A stretch of 64,000 nucleotides of DNA from Bemisia tabaci (GCF_918797505.1 NC_092794.1:64951345-65015344), one strand, 5' to 3'. Positions 34,735 through 45,708 are shown, counted from the first letter of the stretch. The notes: a model not told the origin generated them from the sequence alone. Numbers and translations are program-made.

Positions 34735-34791
34735 TCTGGAGGGCACTACTTCCGTCCCCAGTGCGGAACATTTTCTTCGTTTTTTGCAGAC
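34735..34791 (-). repeat. Exon-cassette start related to 32520-32583
   Basis: On the minus strand, after TTTCAG, the sequence contains ACGGAAGTAGTGCCCTCCAG. A closely similar ACGGGAGTAGTGCCCTCCAC stretch is on the plus strand at about 32561-32580. The cassette has therefore been duplicated in inverted orientation. Confidence 0.6.
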
Positions 34792-35120
34792 CTGAAACAA
34801 ACTAAGAATAAAAAAAAGAAATGATTAGTTAGAGCTTAACCTAATTTCAAAATGGAAACTTTTGCGGGCTTTCATTGTTGATGCCAAATTTACTCGTCGA
34901 ATTCGATAGTTTCCAATATTCTCTATTATGATATTAATTAATTATGTGAAATTGAATGCAATTCTTTTTTCTTCGTTATTGATTCCATGAGCAATCAATC
35001 AGGAATTTCAATGTATTTTTATAATAGTTATGCCAAAATCTCTTGTTAATTTTATTCCATCAATGATAATTCACAGTTAAAGGAAATTTGTTCAATTAAA
35101 AAAATTTCACATCCCCTATG

Positions 35121-35373
35121 CTGCCGTGCTAAGGAATAACACCGTATGAACATTCGAGAGTTGCCAAATTTCCCCAGATAAAACGTATATTTCTGAGGAA
35201 AGATATGAATATATTTCCTCGAACTTTCCAGGAATTTTTGGTGAAATTCCGAACAAAATAATCTGTAAGATTCAGAGAAAAATATTCATAAATTTACCGA
35301 GAAATTCGTGTTTTGTCACAGAAAATTTGGCAACGCCTGAAGGTTCATACGGCGATTTCATTCAGCACGACAT
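35121..35373. mobile_element. MITE family A, second copy
   Basis: 253 bp, ends CTGCCGTGCTAAGGAATAAC and a diverged right end. Flanked by TATG on both sides (35117-35120 and 35374-35377), supporting a 4-bp target duplication for this family. Confidence 0.87.
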
Positions 35374-35878
35374 TATGAAGGGGCACATAGCCTTTTAGAA
35401 AGCACGATGAGTGACATCATCACCCGCATTGATGCACACCGTGGTTTTAAGTATTTTGGTTCCACAAATCACTGGAAAAGGATTGCAGCGGTTGGCATTC
35501 AGAATCCATACTGTAGAGGAGCATTTTTGGTAGACCTGAAACACAGTAAGAATAAAAAAAGGAATGATTAGTCAACGCTTGTTGTCAAATTGTTTTGTTC
35601 ACTCTGAATGTCCTTGTCAAACTTGATACTTTCTAAAAGTACTGTAATCATCTGGTAGTAAAAAATCTGGAATTCATGAATATCATTCGGAAAATAGTGC
35701 AACATTGTCCTCTACTTTTGTAATTTTTTCTCCAGCTATTGATTTCATGAGCAATTATTCGGTGTATATTCTTCAAGAGATTAATTAAAACTGTACGGGT
35801 GCTTTCTGGTGAATTACACCAACATTTCTGTTAATTTTTACAACATTACAAATAATTGAACATTTTGGAACTACTTAC

Positions 35879-36096
35879 GAAATTTTTACGTCCTATTGTA
35901 AAGGAGTACCATTAAAGTGAGACTGCAAGGTACATAGCAATAAGGCGGGTTTCTTCATCATTCAAATTAATGCACATCACCGTGATCCAACTATATTGGT
36001 ACCTTTAAAACACAGATTTTCCTTGATGGTAGGACTTGGTGGACAGTGGTAAAAAATGAAGTAAAACAGCTTTCATTATGCTCGTTTTTTGCCGAT
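35879..36096 (-). other. Candidate duplicated exon (218 nt)
   Basis: TTTTTTTTCAG|ATCGGCAAAAAACG at the 5' side and TTTC|GTAAGTAG at the 3' side. It shares its first bases and intron flank with the exon starts at 36270 and 36542. Stops are present in all frames, so it is probably not coding. Confidence 0.35.
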
Positions 36097-36379
36097 CTGA
36101 AAAAAAATAAACACAAGTAGATTAGTTCAGGTAAATAGAGTAAAATGAAAAGTAAAATGAAATGAAGTTGAACAGGGTAAAAGAGCAAAATCAATATGCG
36201 AGGTATTTAAAACAAAAAACCATTATAAAACAATGTGAAACTATTTTCACTGTATTCGTTTCTTGCCGATCTGAAAAAAAAACAAAAAGAAAGACTAATA
36301 TAATTAACATGGAGATGAAAATTAGCATGATATTTGAGAGAAAAATAAAAATGCTGCAAAGCAATTTTATCGTACTTAC

Positions 36380-36542
36380 GATTAATACACTGAAAGTAGC
36401 TTCCACTCTGACCCTGTCTCTTGTCAATTAGGAAGTTGGTATGAAGCGTTTGAAGAGGAGGAAAGAATCCATTCAAGAAAATAAGTTGAAACCTTTGCAC
36501 ATAGTGCTGGAAGCGCTTTCACAGACCTAGTTTCTTGCCGAT
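36380..36542 (-). other. Candidate duplicated exon (163 nt)
   Basis: TTTTTTTTCAG|ATCGGCAAGAAAC at the 5' side and TTAATC|GTAAGTACG at the 3' side, both strong splice sites. One frame stays open for about 50 codons before a stop; the other two close early. Confidence 0.4.
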
Positions 36543-36596
36543 CTGAAAAAAAAAGAAAAATTAAGAAAGCAAAGCTGGTGAAGGAACATCTAATGT

Positions 36597-36723
36597 AAAT
36601 CGGACGTGTTTCTGCGAAACGGAGCTGTGTGTATTGTGAGCCCTGTTATGCATTTTATTCTTATGAGTCTCAGGTCTCATGTCTTAATGCACATATCTCC
36701 ATTTGGCAGAAATACGTCCAATT
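36597..36723. mobile_element. MITE family D, copy 2
   Basis: Inverted relative to the copy at 34111-34240. It keeps the GAGCCCTGTTATGCA core and an ATACGTCCAATT right end; the left end, AAATCGGACGTGTTTCTGCG, is diverged. Confidence 0.7.
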
Positions 36724-36795
36724 AACAGTACAACTCATGCGCAATTTTTTTATTTTTTAAAAATGTAGCAGGAAGTAGTATATGGATGGCTGATT

Positions 36796-37621
36796 GGGAG
36801 GGTATGGATTCGATCGACATGAATCGATCGAAAAATGAAAACGTGAATCGATCGACATGAATCGATCAACATGAATCGATCGACACCGATTCGATCGACA
36901 GTTAATTTAAAAACACCCGTATCGATTCGATCGACATGAATCGATCGAAAAATAAAAACGTGAATCGATCGACACCGATTCGATCGACAGTTAATTTAAA
37001 AACACCCGTATCGATTCGATCGACATGAATCGATCGAAAAATAAAAACGTGAATCGATCGACACCGATTCGATCGACAGTTAATTTAAAAACACCCGTAT
37101 CAATTCGATCGACATGAATCGATCGGAAAATGAAAACGTGAATCGATCGACCAAACCCGTGAATGGATCGACAAACCCGTGAATGGATCGACAAACCCGT
37201 GAATGGATCGACAAACCCATGAATGGATCGGCAAACCCGTGAATGGATCGACAAACCCGGGAGTCGATCGATCACGTTTTCATTTCGATCGATTCATGTC
37301 GATCGAATCGATACGGGTGTTTTTAAATTAACTGTCGATCGATTCATGTCGATCGATTCACATTTTCATTTTTCGATCGATTCATGTCGATCCAATCGAT
37401 ACGGGTGTTTTTAAATTAACTGTCGATCGATTCATGTCGATCGAATCGACACCGGTTTTTTAACAATTTGTCGATCGAATCGGTGTCGATCGATTGACGT
37501 ATTTTTATTTCTCGATCGATTCATGTCGATCGAATCGACACCGGTTTTTTTAACAATTTGTCGATCGAATCGGTGTCGATCGATTCACGTTTTCATTTTT
37601 CGATCGAATCCATACCCTCCC
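36796..37621. repeat. Foldback satellite made of CGATCG palindromes
   Basis: 826 bp bounded by GGGAGGGTATGGATTCGATC and its exact reverse complement. The left arm holds an 89-bp tandem unit (GTTAATTTAAAAACACCCGT at 36901, 36990 and 37079). The centre holds about five 20-bp units GAATGGATCGACAAACCCGT at 37140-37260. The right arm is an inverted version of the left. Dozens of CGATCG and ATCGAT hexamers make it self-complementary at several scales. Confidence 0.88.
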
Positions 37622-37869
37622 AAAACAATGACCTGAAGAGGGGAAAAACATTTCTCTCAGTCTAGAAAAATTGGAAAAATAATATAAATCCTTGTCGATT
37701 TCATTGATAATTTCTTTCTTTGAAGAATAAAAGTACTCTACTGATTCATAATATTTTGAAATAGGCACGACCGTGAAATAGGAAAGGAAAATAATAGGAT
37801 GAATCTAATAAGATTTACACTCTAAAAACAAAATAATCAAGGATAATTTACGATAACTTTACGATTCAA

Positions 37870-38055
37870 AAGTAGAGATTGAAAATAGAAAAATTAAATT
37901 TTAAAATTTGAAAAATAAAAATTTGAAAAACTAAATAAAAATTTCAACATTTCCAAAATAAAATATTCAAGATTAAAAATTTTAAGACTCAAAAGTGGGA
38001 ACCAATTGAAAATAGAAAAAATAAATTTTAAAATTTGAAAAATAAAAGTTTCATA
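37870..38055. repeat. AT-rich direct repeat
   Basis: The segment ATTGAAAATAGAAAAA...TTTTAAAATTTGAAAAAT occurs at about 37877-37920 and again at about 38008-38048. The sequence between is simple A/T-rich. Confidence 0.6.
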
Positions 38056-38131
38056 AATGAAAAGTATACAGTTTAAATATAATGAAGATAGAAGGTATGA
38101 TAAATGATAAGCTATTATCTGCTATACTCAC

Positions 38132-38340
38132 ATACAAAAAGCTTAACTCATGTTGCGATTTCCGCTTGCTAATTGCACTGCACTACTAAACCACTGCACC
38201 ATGAAACTACTGTACCACTAATCCACTACACCACTTATCCACTACACCACTTATCCACTGCACCACTAAACCACTGACCCACTAACCCTCAGACCTGATC
38301 ACCCATTGAGCCACCTTCGCTCACTGAATCCACACTGATT
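38132..38340 (-). other. Candidate first exon
   Basis: Runs from the initiator at 38336/38340 to a TAT|GTGAGT donor at 38131. It contains an ~18-bp minisatellite (CCACTACACCACTTATCC on the plus strand, 38170-38280) and only very short open frames, including ATG-GGT-GAT-CAG-GTC-TGA. Confidence 0.35.
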
Positions 38341-38370
38341 GAACTTTAGGGGTGGGGCTGCTCTTTTATA
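38336..38370 (-). promoter_or_regulatory. TATA box and arthropod initiator
   Basis: TATAAAAG on the minus strand at 38363-38370 is followed by TTCAATCAGTG. Its candidate start adenines at 38340 and 38336 lie 30 and 34 bases downstream of the first T of TATA. TCAGT matches the arthropod initiator, and the spacing is what RNA polymerase II promoters use. Confidence 0.5.
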
Positions 38371-38651
38371 TGCTCGGTCTGTAGCCACCACAAGCAACCC
38401 CCCAACCTCCCCCCCCCTGCTGACCACTCTTGCAATTATGATGTCATTTAGAAACTATTTCCTTGTTTTCCGGTGCCGGGAAATCCGAACTTTTTGGAAC
38501 AAAAGGAGGAAGGGACATTCCTTCTAGAACACCATTAGCCAGGAGTGCGCAAGGGCCTTTTGTTTTATTGAGACGACGGCACCTCACGTGTCCAAAACAA
38601 TGAAAGGAAACTTCCCTGAGAGTACTTTTTTTTTTTTTTGGTCCATCATAT

Positions 38652-38775
38652 CCCCGTGCTAAGGGAGAAGAACGTCGTATGAACATTCAAGCGTTGCCAA
38701 ACATTCCTCTATAAAATAACAATTTACTTTTTAGGAAAGCTACGGATATTTTTCTTTGAAATATTCTATGGGGGG
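38652..38775. mobile_element. MITE family A, truncated copy
   Basis: The left end CCGTGCTAAGGGAGAAGAAC with CGTATGAACATTCAAGCGTT matches family A. The copy stops at a poly-G run near 38769 and has no right terminal repeat. Confidence 0.7.
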
Positions 38776-39149
38776 GGGGGGGCGATATCTTCGTGCCGAT
38801 ATCTTCTCGGGGGTTGATCTGATGCAAAAATTCATAAGAACCCTTTCGAAAGAGGATGAAATTTCATTTTAGATAACAAAATAACCCTTGTGTGACATTG
38901 TCTAATAATCGAAGAAATGAAATAAGCGTAATACCGAAAATCGTTACTCGACTCAGATTCAAACGGACCGCTCGCGCAACTTCGGCGGATCGAGGGCCGC
39001 TTCGCGCAACTTCGGCCGATCGAGGGCCACTCTGATTGGTCCACGCAGCGACTGCCTCACTCATCGATGCACAATGCCGAATGCTTGTTGTTTTCGGTAA
39101 ATATTTACTAGCTTGATGTCACAAAACTGACTAGTTACGGCCTCTCCAT

Positions 39150-39565
39150 TCTCGTTGGCAACGGTGGGGCATCCCCCGAGGGTTGGGCCACTTGGTTGCC
39201 AGGTGGGGCAGCCCTTTGGGGTTGGGCTTCTTTGATTCCAGGTGGGGCACCCTCTGGGCTTGGGCCACTTGGTCTCCAGGTGGGGCAGACCCGGGGGTCG
39301 GGCTGCTAGGTTGCCAGGTGGGATACCCCGAGGATAGGGCTTCTTGGATGTCAGGTGAGGCACCTCCCTCCCTCCCGAGGGTCGGGCTCCGTGGATGCCC
39401 GGTGGGGCAGCCCCTGAGGGTTGGGCTTTTTGGATGCCAGGTGGGGCAGCCCGTGAGGGTTGGGCTTTTGGGTGTAGGATGGGGCAGGGCAGGCCCTGGG
39501 GTTGGACTTCTTAGATGCCAGGTGGGGCTTCCCGCGGGTTGGGCTTACTGGATGCGGGGAATCAA
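39150..39565 (+). repeat. Minisatellite with about 40-bp units
   Basis: Around ten copies of a unit like GGTTGGGCTTCTTGGATGCC followed by AGGTGGGGCAGCCC. Because the unit is not a multiple of three and has few stops, frames of 100-160 codons appear on both strands; they are by-products of the repeat. Confidence 0.82.
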
Positions 39566-39597
39566 GGGAAGGTGCCCGCATTAATGAGGGGGCAGAG

Positions 39598-39777
39598 GTA
39601 CAACTATTCGTGGTTGATGGATGCCCGTGTTGCATATGCAAAATTGAAGGCGCGATAGTGCGAGGCACGAACTGCATGAAGTGAAGCAAGTGAAGGCGTG
39701 AGCAATGCAATTCGTGCCAGCGTGCCTTCAATTTTGTAGATGCAACACGGACATCCGTCAAGCACGAATAGTTGCAT
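39598..39777. repeat. Foldback family E, full copy
   Basis: Left arm CAACTATTCGTGGTTGATGG through GTGTTGCATATGCAAAATTG is matched by the reverse complement CAATTTTGTAGATGCAACAC through CACGAATAGTTG. Fragments of the same family lie at about 41680-41740 and 52747-52810. Confidence 0.75.
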
Positions 39778-40272
39778 AGTTGCGCCGCCGCATCGACGCG
39801 GAGCCCCTTTACCTTTAATTGACATATTTCCAAGTTGAGTCGGTTCCTTGAAGGCAGGAGTGCTTTTAGCCGTTAGGTTTTGACATTACTCTCCCGATTC
39901 CTGCGTAAGGAGTAGATGTTTTCAAATTTTTACCACCATTTATCTAAAATATGAAAAAGTGTAAACCCTTGCCATAAGACGAAGTTTCTTGTTGTTCTGG
40001 TTTCATTTGAGTCTTAAAGAGAGGTTTATCCTCTTGTTCTATCGATAAAGGCCAGTTTGGTTTCGACTTACTAGGGTTTTCGGGTGGATCGCCTGTGTTA
40101 AACCATTGCAAACCTTCTCAACATTGCAAGGGAAGAACTTACAGAAATTGGCAATGCGCTCAGTATGATTATTGAGTCATATTGCATACAATTTACATCT
40201 TTTCAGCTGTTGCAAATAATTTACGATAGCCTCTTTAAGTGTGTCTTGTTTCGGATACGAATGCACGTATCA

Positions 40273-40528
40273 TCACCCTCCGGCCTGAAGTATCACAAGC
40301 GCCATGCGACGTTTCAAAATTTCAGCCGCGTTTTTATTTTTTAAGGAGACATTTTTACGGTTGAATCAGTTTGAAAATTTCATTGAATTTTATCTGTAGC
40401 ACCAGGAAAATTCAGTGAAATTTCCAGACAGATTCAACCAGCTTTGCCGAAGAATGTCTCTGTAAAAAAGTAAAATGTCGGAAATTTTGAAACGTCGCAA
40501 GGCGCTTGTTATATTTTGGCCGAAATAG
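40273..40528. mobile_element. MITE family B, second copy
   Basis: AAGTATCACAAGCGCCATGC at the left and GTCGCAAGGCGCTTGTTATA at the right, diverged from the copy at 31525-31777. Interior segments such as AGCACCAGGAAAATTCAGTG match the other copy. Confidence 0.72.
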
Positions 40529-40730
40529 ACTATTCCAACGTTACTTCATGTCGCAATTAGTCTATACCATACCTGATTGGTGCACCTTTTCTTTTAGGCT
40601 AATGAACGGAACCGACTGCACGTAAACGTGACAGGAGGGTTAAATTTCCTTCAATCTCGCCTGATGCAATTTAAGGGGCACGAGCATTTCTGATTTTGAG
40701 CAGAGCATGTGCCCGCTTCGCCCTATTATT

Positions 40731-40983
40731 CTGCCGCGCTAAGGAAGAACGCCTTATGAACATTCGAGAGTTGCCAAATTTACTTCGATAAAATTTTTAT
40801 TTTTAAGGAAAGTTATGAGTATTTTCCCTTGAATTTTTCTGGGCTTTTCAATGGAATTGCGAGCAAAATTATCTGAAAAATTGGAAGGGAAATATTCATA
40901 AAGTTACCAGAAAATTCGCGTTTTATGAAAGGAAATCTGGCAACGCCCGGAGGTTCATACGGCGTTTTTCCTTAGCACGGCAG
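40731..40983. mobile_element. MITE family A, third copy
   Basis: 253 bp from CTGCCGCGCTAAGGAAGAAC to the GCACGGCAG end. The flanks TATT and TGTT match at three of four bases, so the target duplication has decayed. Confidence 0.83.
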
Positions 40984-41192
40984 TGTTGAAATTTATTGTT
41001 GATCCCATAATACTTCCAGTGCGCCTCAAGAAGGCCTGAAGAAGCTCGGCTTGATGGTTCAAGTAAAATACCGGTTTCTTGGCCGAGAAGCCCGGCTCGT
41101 TATGGTAAATTACCCAAGAGGCAAATTTTACGAGGGTGTTAAGTATCTAATTGAAGGTGTTTAAATTATATTGAAACAAAAATATAAATGTC

Positions 41193-41597
41193 ATGTTAGT
41201 GAATATGTTTGAAAAAAACGGAGAGAATGAAACACAAATTTATAAAACAAAGAGTTTTTCATCGAATAAGTGCGTAGAACTTTTTCATTCGTCCCATATA
41301 AGAAGATCAATAAAAGTTCGCTATGAAAGCGGTAAAAGCCGTACATTTAAAGTTGTATTTAATCAACGTGCGCATGAAACGTGCAAAGCTCAGGATGTGA
41401 TTCGGAAGCAACACCTTCTTTTTTTCCAACAGAGGGGTAGAATCGAATACGTGCGGATACCTCTGAGTAAAACGTTAGCTCTAACAGCTTTCAAGTTTAA
41501 TTTTTTTTTCACCGGGCAAAAACTTTTTTCGTTGAAAAGTTTTCGGCTAAAAAATGAAATCGCAGTGTTGCAGTTGAAAGCGCGGAAACAATATTAG
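41193..41597 (+). other. Unexplained 134-codon open reading frame
   Basis: Begins MLVNMFEKNGENETQIYKTK and ends LQLKARKQY, rich in K, R and F. It has no signal peptide, membrane segment or motif that I recognise. In DNA this AT-rich, one frame of this length by chance in 64 kb is plausible. It does not lie inside any repeat identified here, which is the only reason to list it. Confidence 0.15.
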
Positions 41598-41679
41598 TAT
41601 CTTGAGTTTGGTGCAAGTCCTGTTCCCTACGTAGTCCGCCGTTAAACTATTGGGTCTCTGAATGCTAATGAAAGGCCTC

Positions 41680-41740
41680 AGCGCCTTCAATTCTTAAATG
41701 CAATACATACATTCGATAGACACGAATAGTTGCATCCTTT
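41680..41740. repeat. Foldback family E, single-arm fragment
   Basis: GCGCCTTCAATTCTTAAATG followed by CACGAATAGTTGCATCC resembles the right arm at 39720-39777. Confidence 0.5.
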
Positions 41741-41906
41741 GTCTCCAAGCGCTAAACAATGACCTCCGAGTAATTTCGTTCCTTAAAGGTAATAATATTT
41801 AAGGAATGGATCTCCTCTCCACCTTTGTTCTTTATAAAGAAGGAACCTCTCTAACTTTGAGTGCACGACCAATACTTTCGTGTTGCAGAAAAGGGGAGTA
41901 ACGACT

Positions 41907-42788
41907 CAGGGCCGGATTAAGGGGGTGGTCACATGGGCCGCGGCCCATGCCGGCAAATTTAAGGGGCGGCAAATTTTGCAATTTTTTTAAATGTAGGTAT
42001 AAAAAAATCGGATTCGGAAACAAATTATCCATGAGAAAAGGGGACGAAATCTCTCTTTCCTGAGAGTATAGTAATTTCTAATTTTGTCGGTTTTCGGTGA
42101 TACAAGAAATAGCATCTTTAATTAGTAGAGTGAAGAGAGGAACTAAACACGCAATTTGGCCTGGAGCTCAACGCAGAGAGGAATTATGACGAGGACTTGA
42201 GATGAAAAAGACAAGCCCTCGGCGCGGCGATCGGCATGTAACACATATCAGCGCCTACATGACTGCATGAATACTTCACCCATTGCGCCAAACACAGTGC
42301 GGTCAGGAGCGGTTGGCGTGAAACGTGTAGCGCCTACAAGACTGCAGGAATACTTCACGCATTGCGCCAAACACAGTGCGGTCAGCGCGAAACGCATGGC
42401 GCCTACAAGACTGCGTGAATACTTCACGCATTGCGCCAATCACAGTGCGATCAGCGCGGCGCAGCGACGGAAGTTAAAATTATTAAACCACATTTATGTT
42501 TGTTCTTTCATAATTTTTTGGTTTATTTCTTATAAATGGAGGACCTTGTCCACATAGAGACAGGTATACGGGACTTAACTTTCGCGCAAAGTTCCGTGAA
42601 ATTTTGCCAGTAGTGTTGACAGGGCTTTCGCAAAAAATGTATCCAACAAGAGTAGGTAAACGTGTCTCATGCACCCCTCCCCTCCGGCACGTTCACTTGA
42701 TGGTTTTTATTAATGTTTCAAAACGAATGAGAAGGGGGCGGCAAAATACAGGCGGCCCATGGGCGGCAAATAGGTAAATCCGGCCGTG
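41907..42788. mobile_element. hAT-like non-autonomous element F, copy 1
   Basis: Ends CAGGGCCGGATTAAG and AAATCCGGCCGTG are near-inverted repeats of the CAGGGCCGGATT type common in hAT elements. The flanking 8-mers TAACGACT (41899-41906) and CAACGACC (42789-42796) match at six of eight bases, fitting a worn 8-bp duplication. The interior holds repeated segments around GAATACTTCACGCATTGCGC. No transposase frame. Confidence 0.75.
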
Positions 42789-42799
42789 CAACGACCGAA

Positions 42800-43720
42800 T
42801 ATTCGAAATAAGTTTTACTCAAATCTACACTAATACAATTGAAATAAACTGATTAGTTCCTCGCAAGCAGCAAAATTAACTGCACTTGAAATTTACGGGG
42901 GAGACGGAGAAAGATTTCAAAATTCTCGGCACTAATTCTGGGGGAAAAAATTGCGTATCAGAGGAACACAACTCTTTAAAATAGAGGACAGAAAACTTCT
43001 ATTGAACATGATTTTATTTTCACTTTAAATATGGGGAGCTTAACACTCAGATCGTCCTGTTTGGGCTGTATGAGATAAGTGAACGAGCAGACTAAACTTA
43101 GTTTTATGAGGAGGGTTGAAGATGAAAATCTGAAAAATATGAAAAAGTTACAGGAGTCAGTAAAATGGTCGTCAAATAAAAATTCATGTAAAAAGGAGGA
43201 GGAGAGATAAAGGTGGCCGTAAAAAGACGAGAATTGAGAGAACAAGGACACACACAAAATTGAAGATGAACCATGTTTAAAGGAGGGAAATGGAAATTAG
43301 AGTACTCCGCAAGTAAATGCAAAATGAATGAAACGTTGACGGGAAAACGCTTAAAAATTGAGAACAGGGTTGACAACTCTAGACTGAAATTTAAGTTTTA
43401 ACCAACATGCATATCAGTATTAGTACATCGACTCGAATTATTTCATTCTATTATTTGTAGGTATTCTATCTTTTTTGAGAGAAGTTAGAGATACGCGCGT
43501 ACTAGCCTCAAAAGTCGGGTGCACTGACCCGAAAAATAAAAAAAAAATAAAAAAAAAAACAAAAAAAAAATTTACTCCCCGAAATCTGAAAATTTGGTTT
43601 TGATCAATATCTTGCTTTAAAATTCGAAATTGAGTTTTCGAATCTTAAATACCTTCGGTGGGCTTAAAGGCGTGGTGTATGGATATGAAAGCCAAATCGC
43701 AAATTCAGTAATGGAGTTTT
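42800..43720. other. Gene-free stretch
   Basis: No conserved coding frame, repeat family or RNA gene recognised. Contains an A-rich tract near 43537-43571 interrupted by single T or C residues. Confidence 0.4.
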
Positions 43721-43723
43721 ATG

Positions 43724-43986
43724 CATATCGACGGTGTAAGTCGGCAATCACATGACTCGTTTGCGATGTCTGAAAACCTCCGCCTGTATGTTATTTTTTA
43801 AAAGAGAACAAACTGACGTCATTTCTTGAAGTTTTTGAAGAATTTTCTTCGCACAGAGAAGAAAAATCACGCGCCAGTTTTAAAGAATTGCCGTTGAGTA
43901 GTTTTCCGCGTAAAAAAAAAGTATGACAAGAAGTCTGCGACGTCGCAAACCAAGTTATGTGATTGCCGACTTACACCGTCGATATG
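43724..43986. mobile_element. MITE family C, full copy
   Basis: 263 bp with arms CATATCGACGGTGTAAGTCG and CGACTTACACCGTCGATATG. The arms are about 45 bp and continue into AATCACATGACTCGTTTGCG. A truncated copy is at 32075. Confidence 0.82.
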
Positions 43987-44345
43987 TGCTAGAGAGGCGC
44001 AATGCTTCCCGTAGAAATTTGAGATTGAGTTACTAAATTTTTTTATTCCATAATTATCATCAATCATTGGGATTTTAATATAAAAGTAGAGCTGAAGATT
44101 GAACCGTCAGCGGGTCAGTTGTTAAATCGTCATCAAATTTTTCATGGATGAAAAGCAGCCCAAAAATATGGATTTAATCATCCAGTAGTAGACCCGCGCG
44201 GATGATAATTTAGGTAACTGCGAGGTATGATTAGTTCCCAACGCAAAACGCAAATCCTTAAATATTGCTTAACGGAGTATTCTATCTGGCCTACCTCTAA
44301 AATTGAAGGCAAAATAACAATGCACGTAAACTCCGTACCCCCCTC

Positions 44346-44553
44346 CACTGAAAAAAAAAGAATCTTAAAGCCGCCAAGAAGTATTTATTCGTAAATCAAG
44401 AATTTCGCTGGTTAATGTACGCTACTTTTTTGCTCAACCCAAGCATTACTTTTCTTGGATCAAGAAAAAGTCAGCTCAAAGCAAGATAAAAAAAATTCTT
44501 GGCGGTAAATTCAAGAATTTTCATGCTTGATCCAAGCTACTTTTTTTTCAGTG
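44346..44553. mobile_element. CACTG-type foldback element
   Basis: Starts CACTGAAAAAAAAAGAATCT and ends CTTTTTTTTCAGTG; arms pair through CGCCAAGAA and TTCTTGGCG. No clear target duplication. Confidence 0.7.
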
Positions 44554-45312
44554 TTCACTGTTCAGTCTTCATGTCAATTTTACTTCCGTTCAATTTTTAG
44601 TAAGCAAACGCCATAAAACCTTCCTACATATATGTTATGATTATTACGAAGCTAGACACTGTCCAAATATACTTCATTTGGGGGGAGGGGGGGGGGTGAA
44701 ACAAATCAACTGCGGTGGAGCTGTCGGGGCAATGGTTCTGTCACGGTCGCAGTGTAGTGGAAATCCTAAAAAATGTGAGTCCAGATCTAAGGAGACACTT
44801 TTTTATCCATGATCAGAACTAGACCAAACAGTACAATTCTAAGCAGAAACTTAAGGGGAGAGATAAAGAAAAAACAGGGACATTTTTGAGCTATAATGTT
44901 TATTTAATAATTTTTTTTCAAAAATAAAGTACCGATCAAAACATCGCAAGGCAGGTGTATTCTTTTGAAATTTAACCATTGATTGGTACTTTTTGTTACA
45001 TAATTAGACTCAATTCTTTTCCTCTTCACAAGGTTACCGTTACTAAAAAGGGCGCAAATAATAAAATTGTGTTCGTAGGCCTCATTCAGAGAGAATAATC
45101 TTTTTCACAAGATACAAGCAGGGATTTTCCCGTTCAATGCTGGGCAGGATCACTCCTCGTAAATAAAAACTGTGAGTCGACATGAGATTGGTAGGTACGC
45201 CTTTCCAATATTTAGGAATTTCAAGGGGAACGGAACGGTGAGCTGATTATTATATTCTGTTATGAATTCTTCCGAATAGTAAACCCTTACCTGGGAGACT
45301 TATTTGATAGTT

Positions 45313-45541
45313 CACTGGAAAAATAAACACATTGGATCTAGAGTCCAGACTCTTAAAAAATCGACAAGAAAAAATACTCTTGATTCAATCAGATTTTTGC
45401 TTAGATCAAGAACCAAGCCTCTTAATTTGAGCGGATTTCCTTTTGATTTAAGCTTAAATCTGATTGAATCAAGAGTCCTCTTTCTTGTCAATGTTTTCAA
45501 GGGTCTGGACTCTAGATCCAATGTGTTTTTTTTTTCCAATG
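45313..45541. mobile_element. Foldback element G, copy 1
   Basis: Starts CACTGGAAAAATAAACACAT and contains TTGGATCTAGAGTCCAGACT with its complement AGTCTGGACTCTAGATCCAA-like arm near the right end. About 229 bp; a close second copy lies at 58075. Confidence 0.8.
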
Positions 45542-45708
45542 TTCGTCGGTTGTACGACTTGATAACATCACAAAAATGGGATCTTAGAATACAAAAGATC
45601 AATCTCATAGGTAACTAATAATTTTAATTTACAATAATTGAGACCAATCAGTGGTGGCCCGTTCATAGGGTGAAGATGGGGGCGACCGCTCCCCTCCCCC
45701 CACAAGTA

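Larger units (their letters stand above)
32484..38340 (-). ncRNA. Candidate multi-exon transcription unit with duplicated exon cassettes
   Basis: A TATA box and initiator at 38.34-38.37 kb are followed by a GTGAGT donor at 38131. Downstream acceptors of one design, a T-run then CAG|RTC, occur with exon starts at 36542, 36270, 36096, 35535 and 34791. GTAAGT donors at 36379 and 35878 close the first and third of these. Further acceptor-like sites occur at about 33.6 and 32.6-32.9 kb, and a 45-nt microexon at 32484-32528 has TTGGCAG before it and GTGAGT after it. No long open frame runs through the exons: the 163-nt exon 36380-36542 has stops in all three frames. It is best read as a lncRNA, or as a fast-evolving gene whose coding exons I cannot define. 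Confidence 0.3.

Noticed and set aside
36796..37621. Regularly spaced repeats resembling a CRISPR array
   Set aside because: The repeats are themselves palindromic, the intervals are repeats too, the arms are inverted, and the genome is eukaryotic.
39183..39833. 133- and 160-codon frames on opposite strands
   Set aside because: They come from the ~40-bp minisatellite and the foldback next to it, which is stop-poor in every frame.
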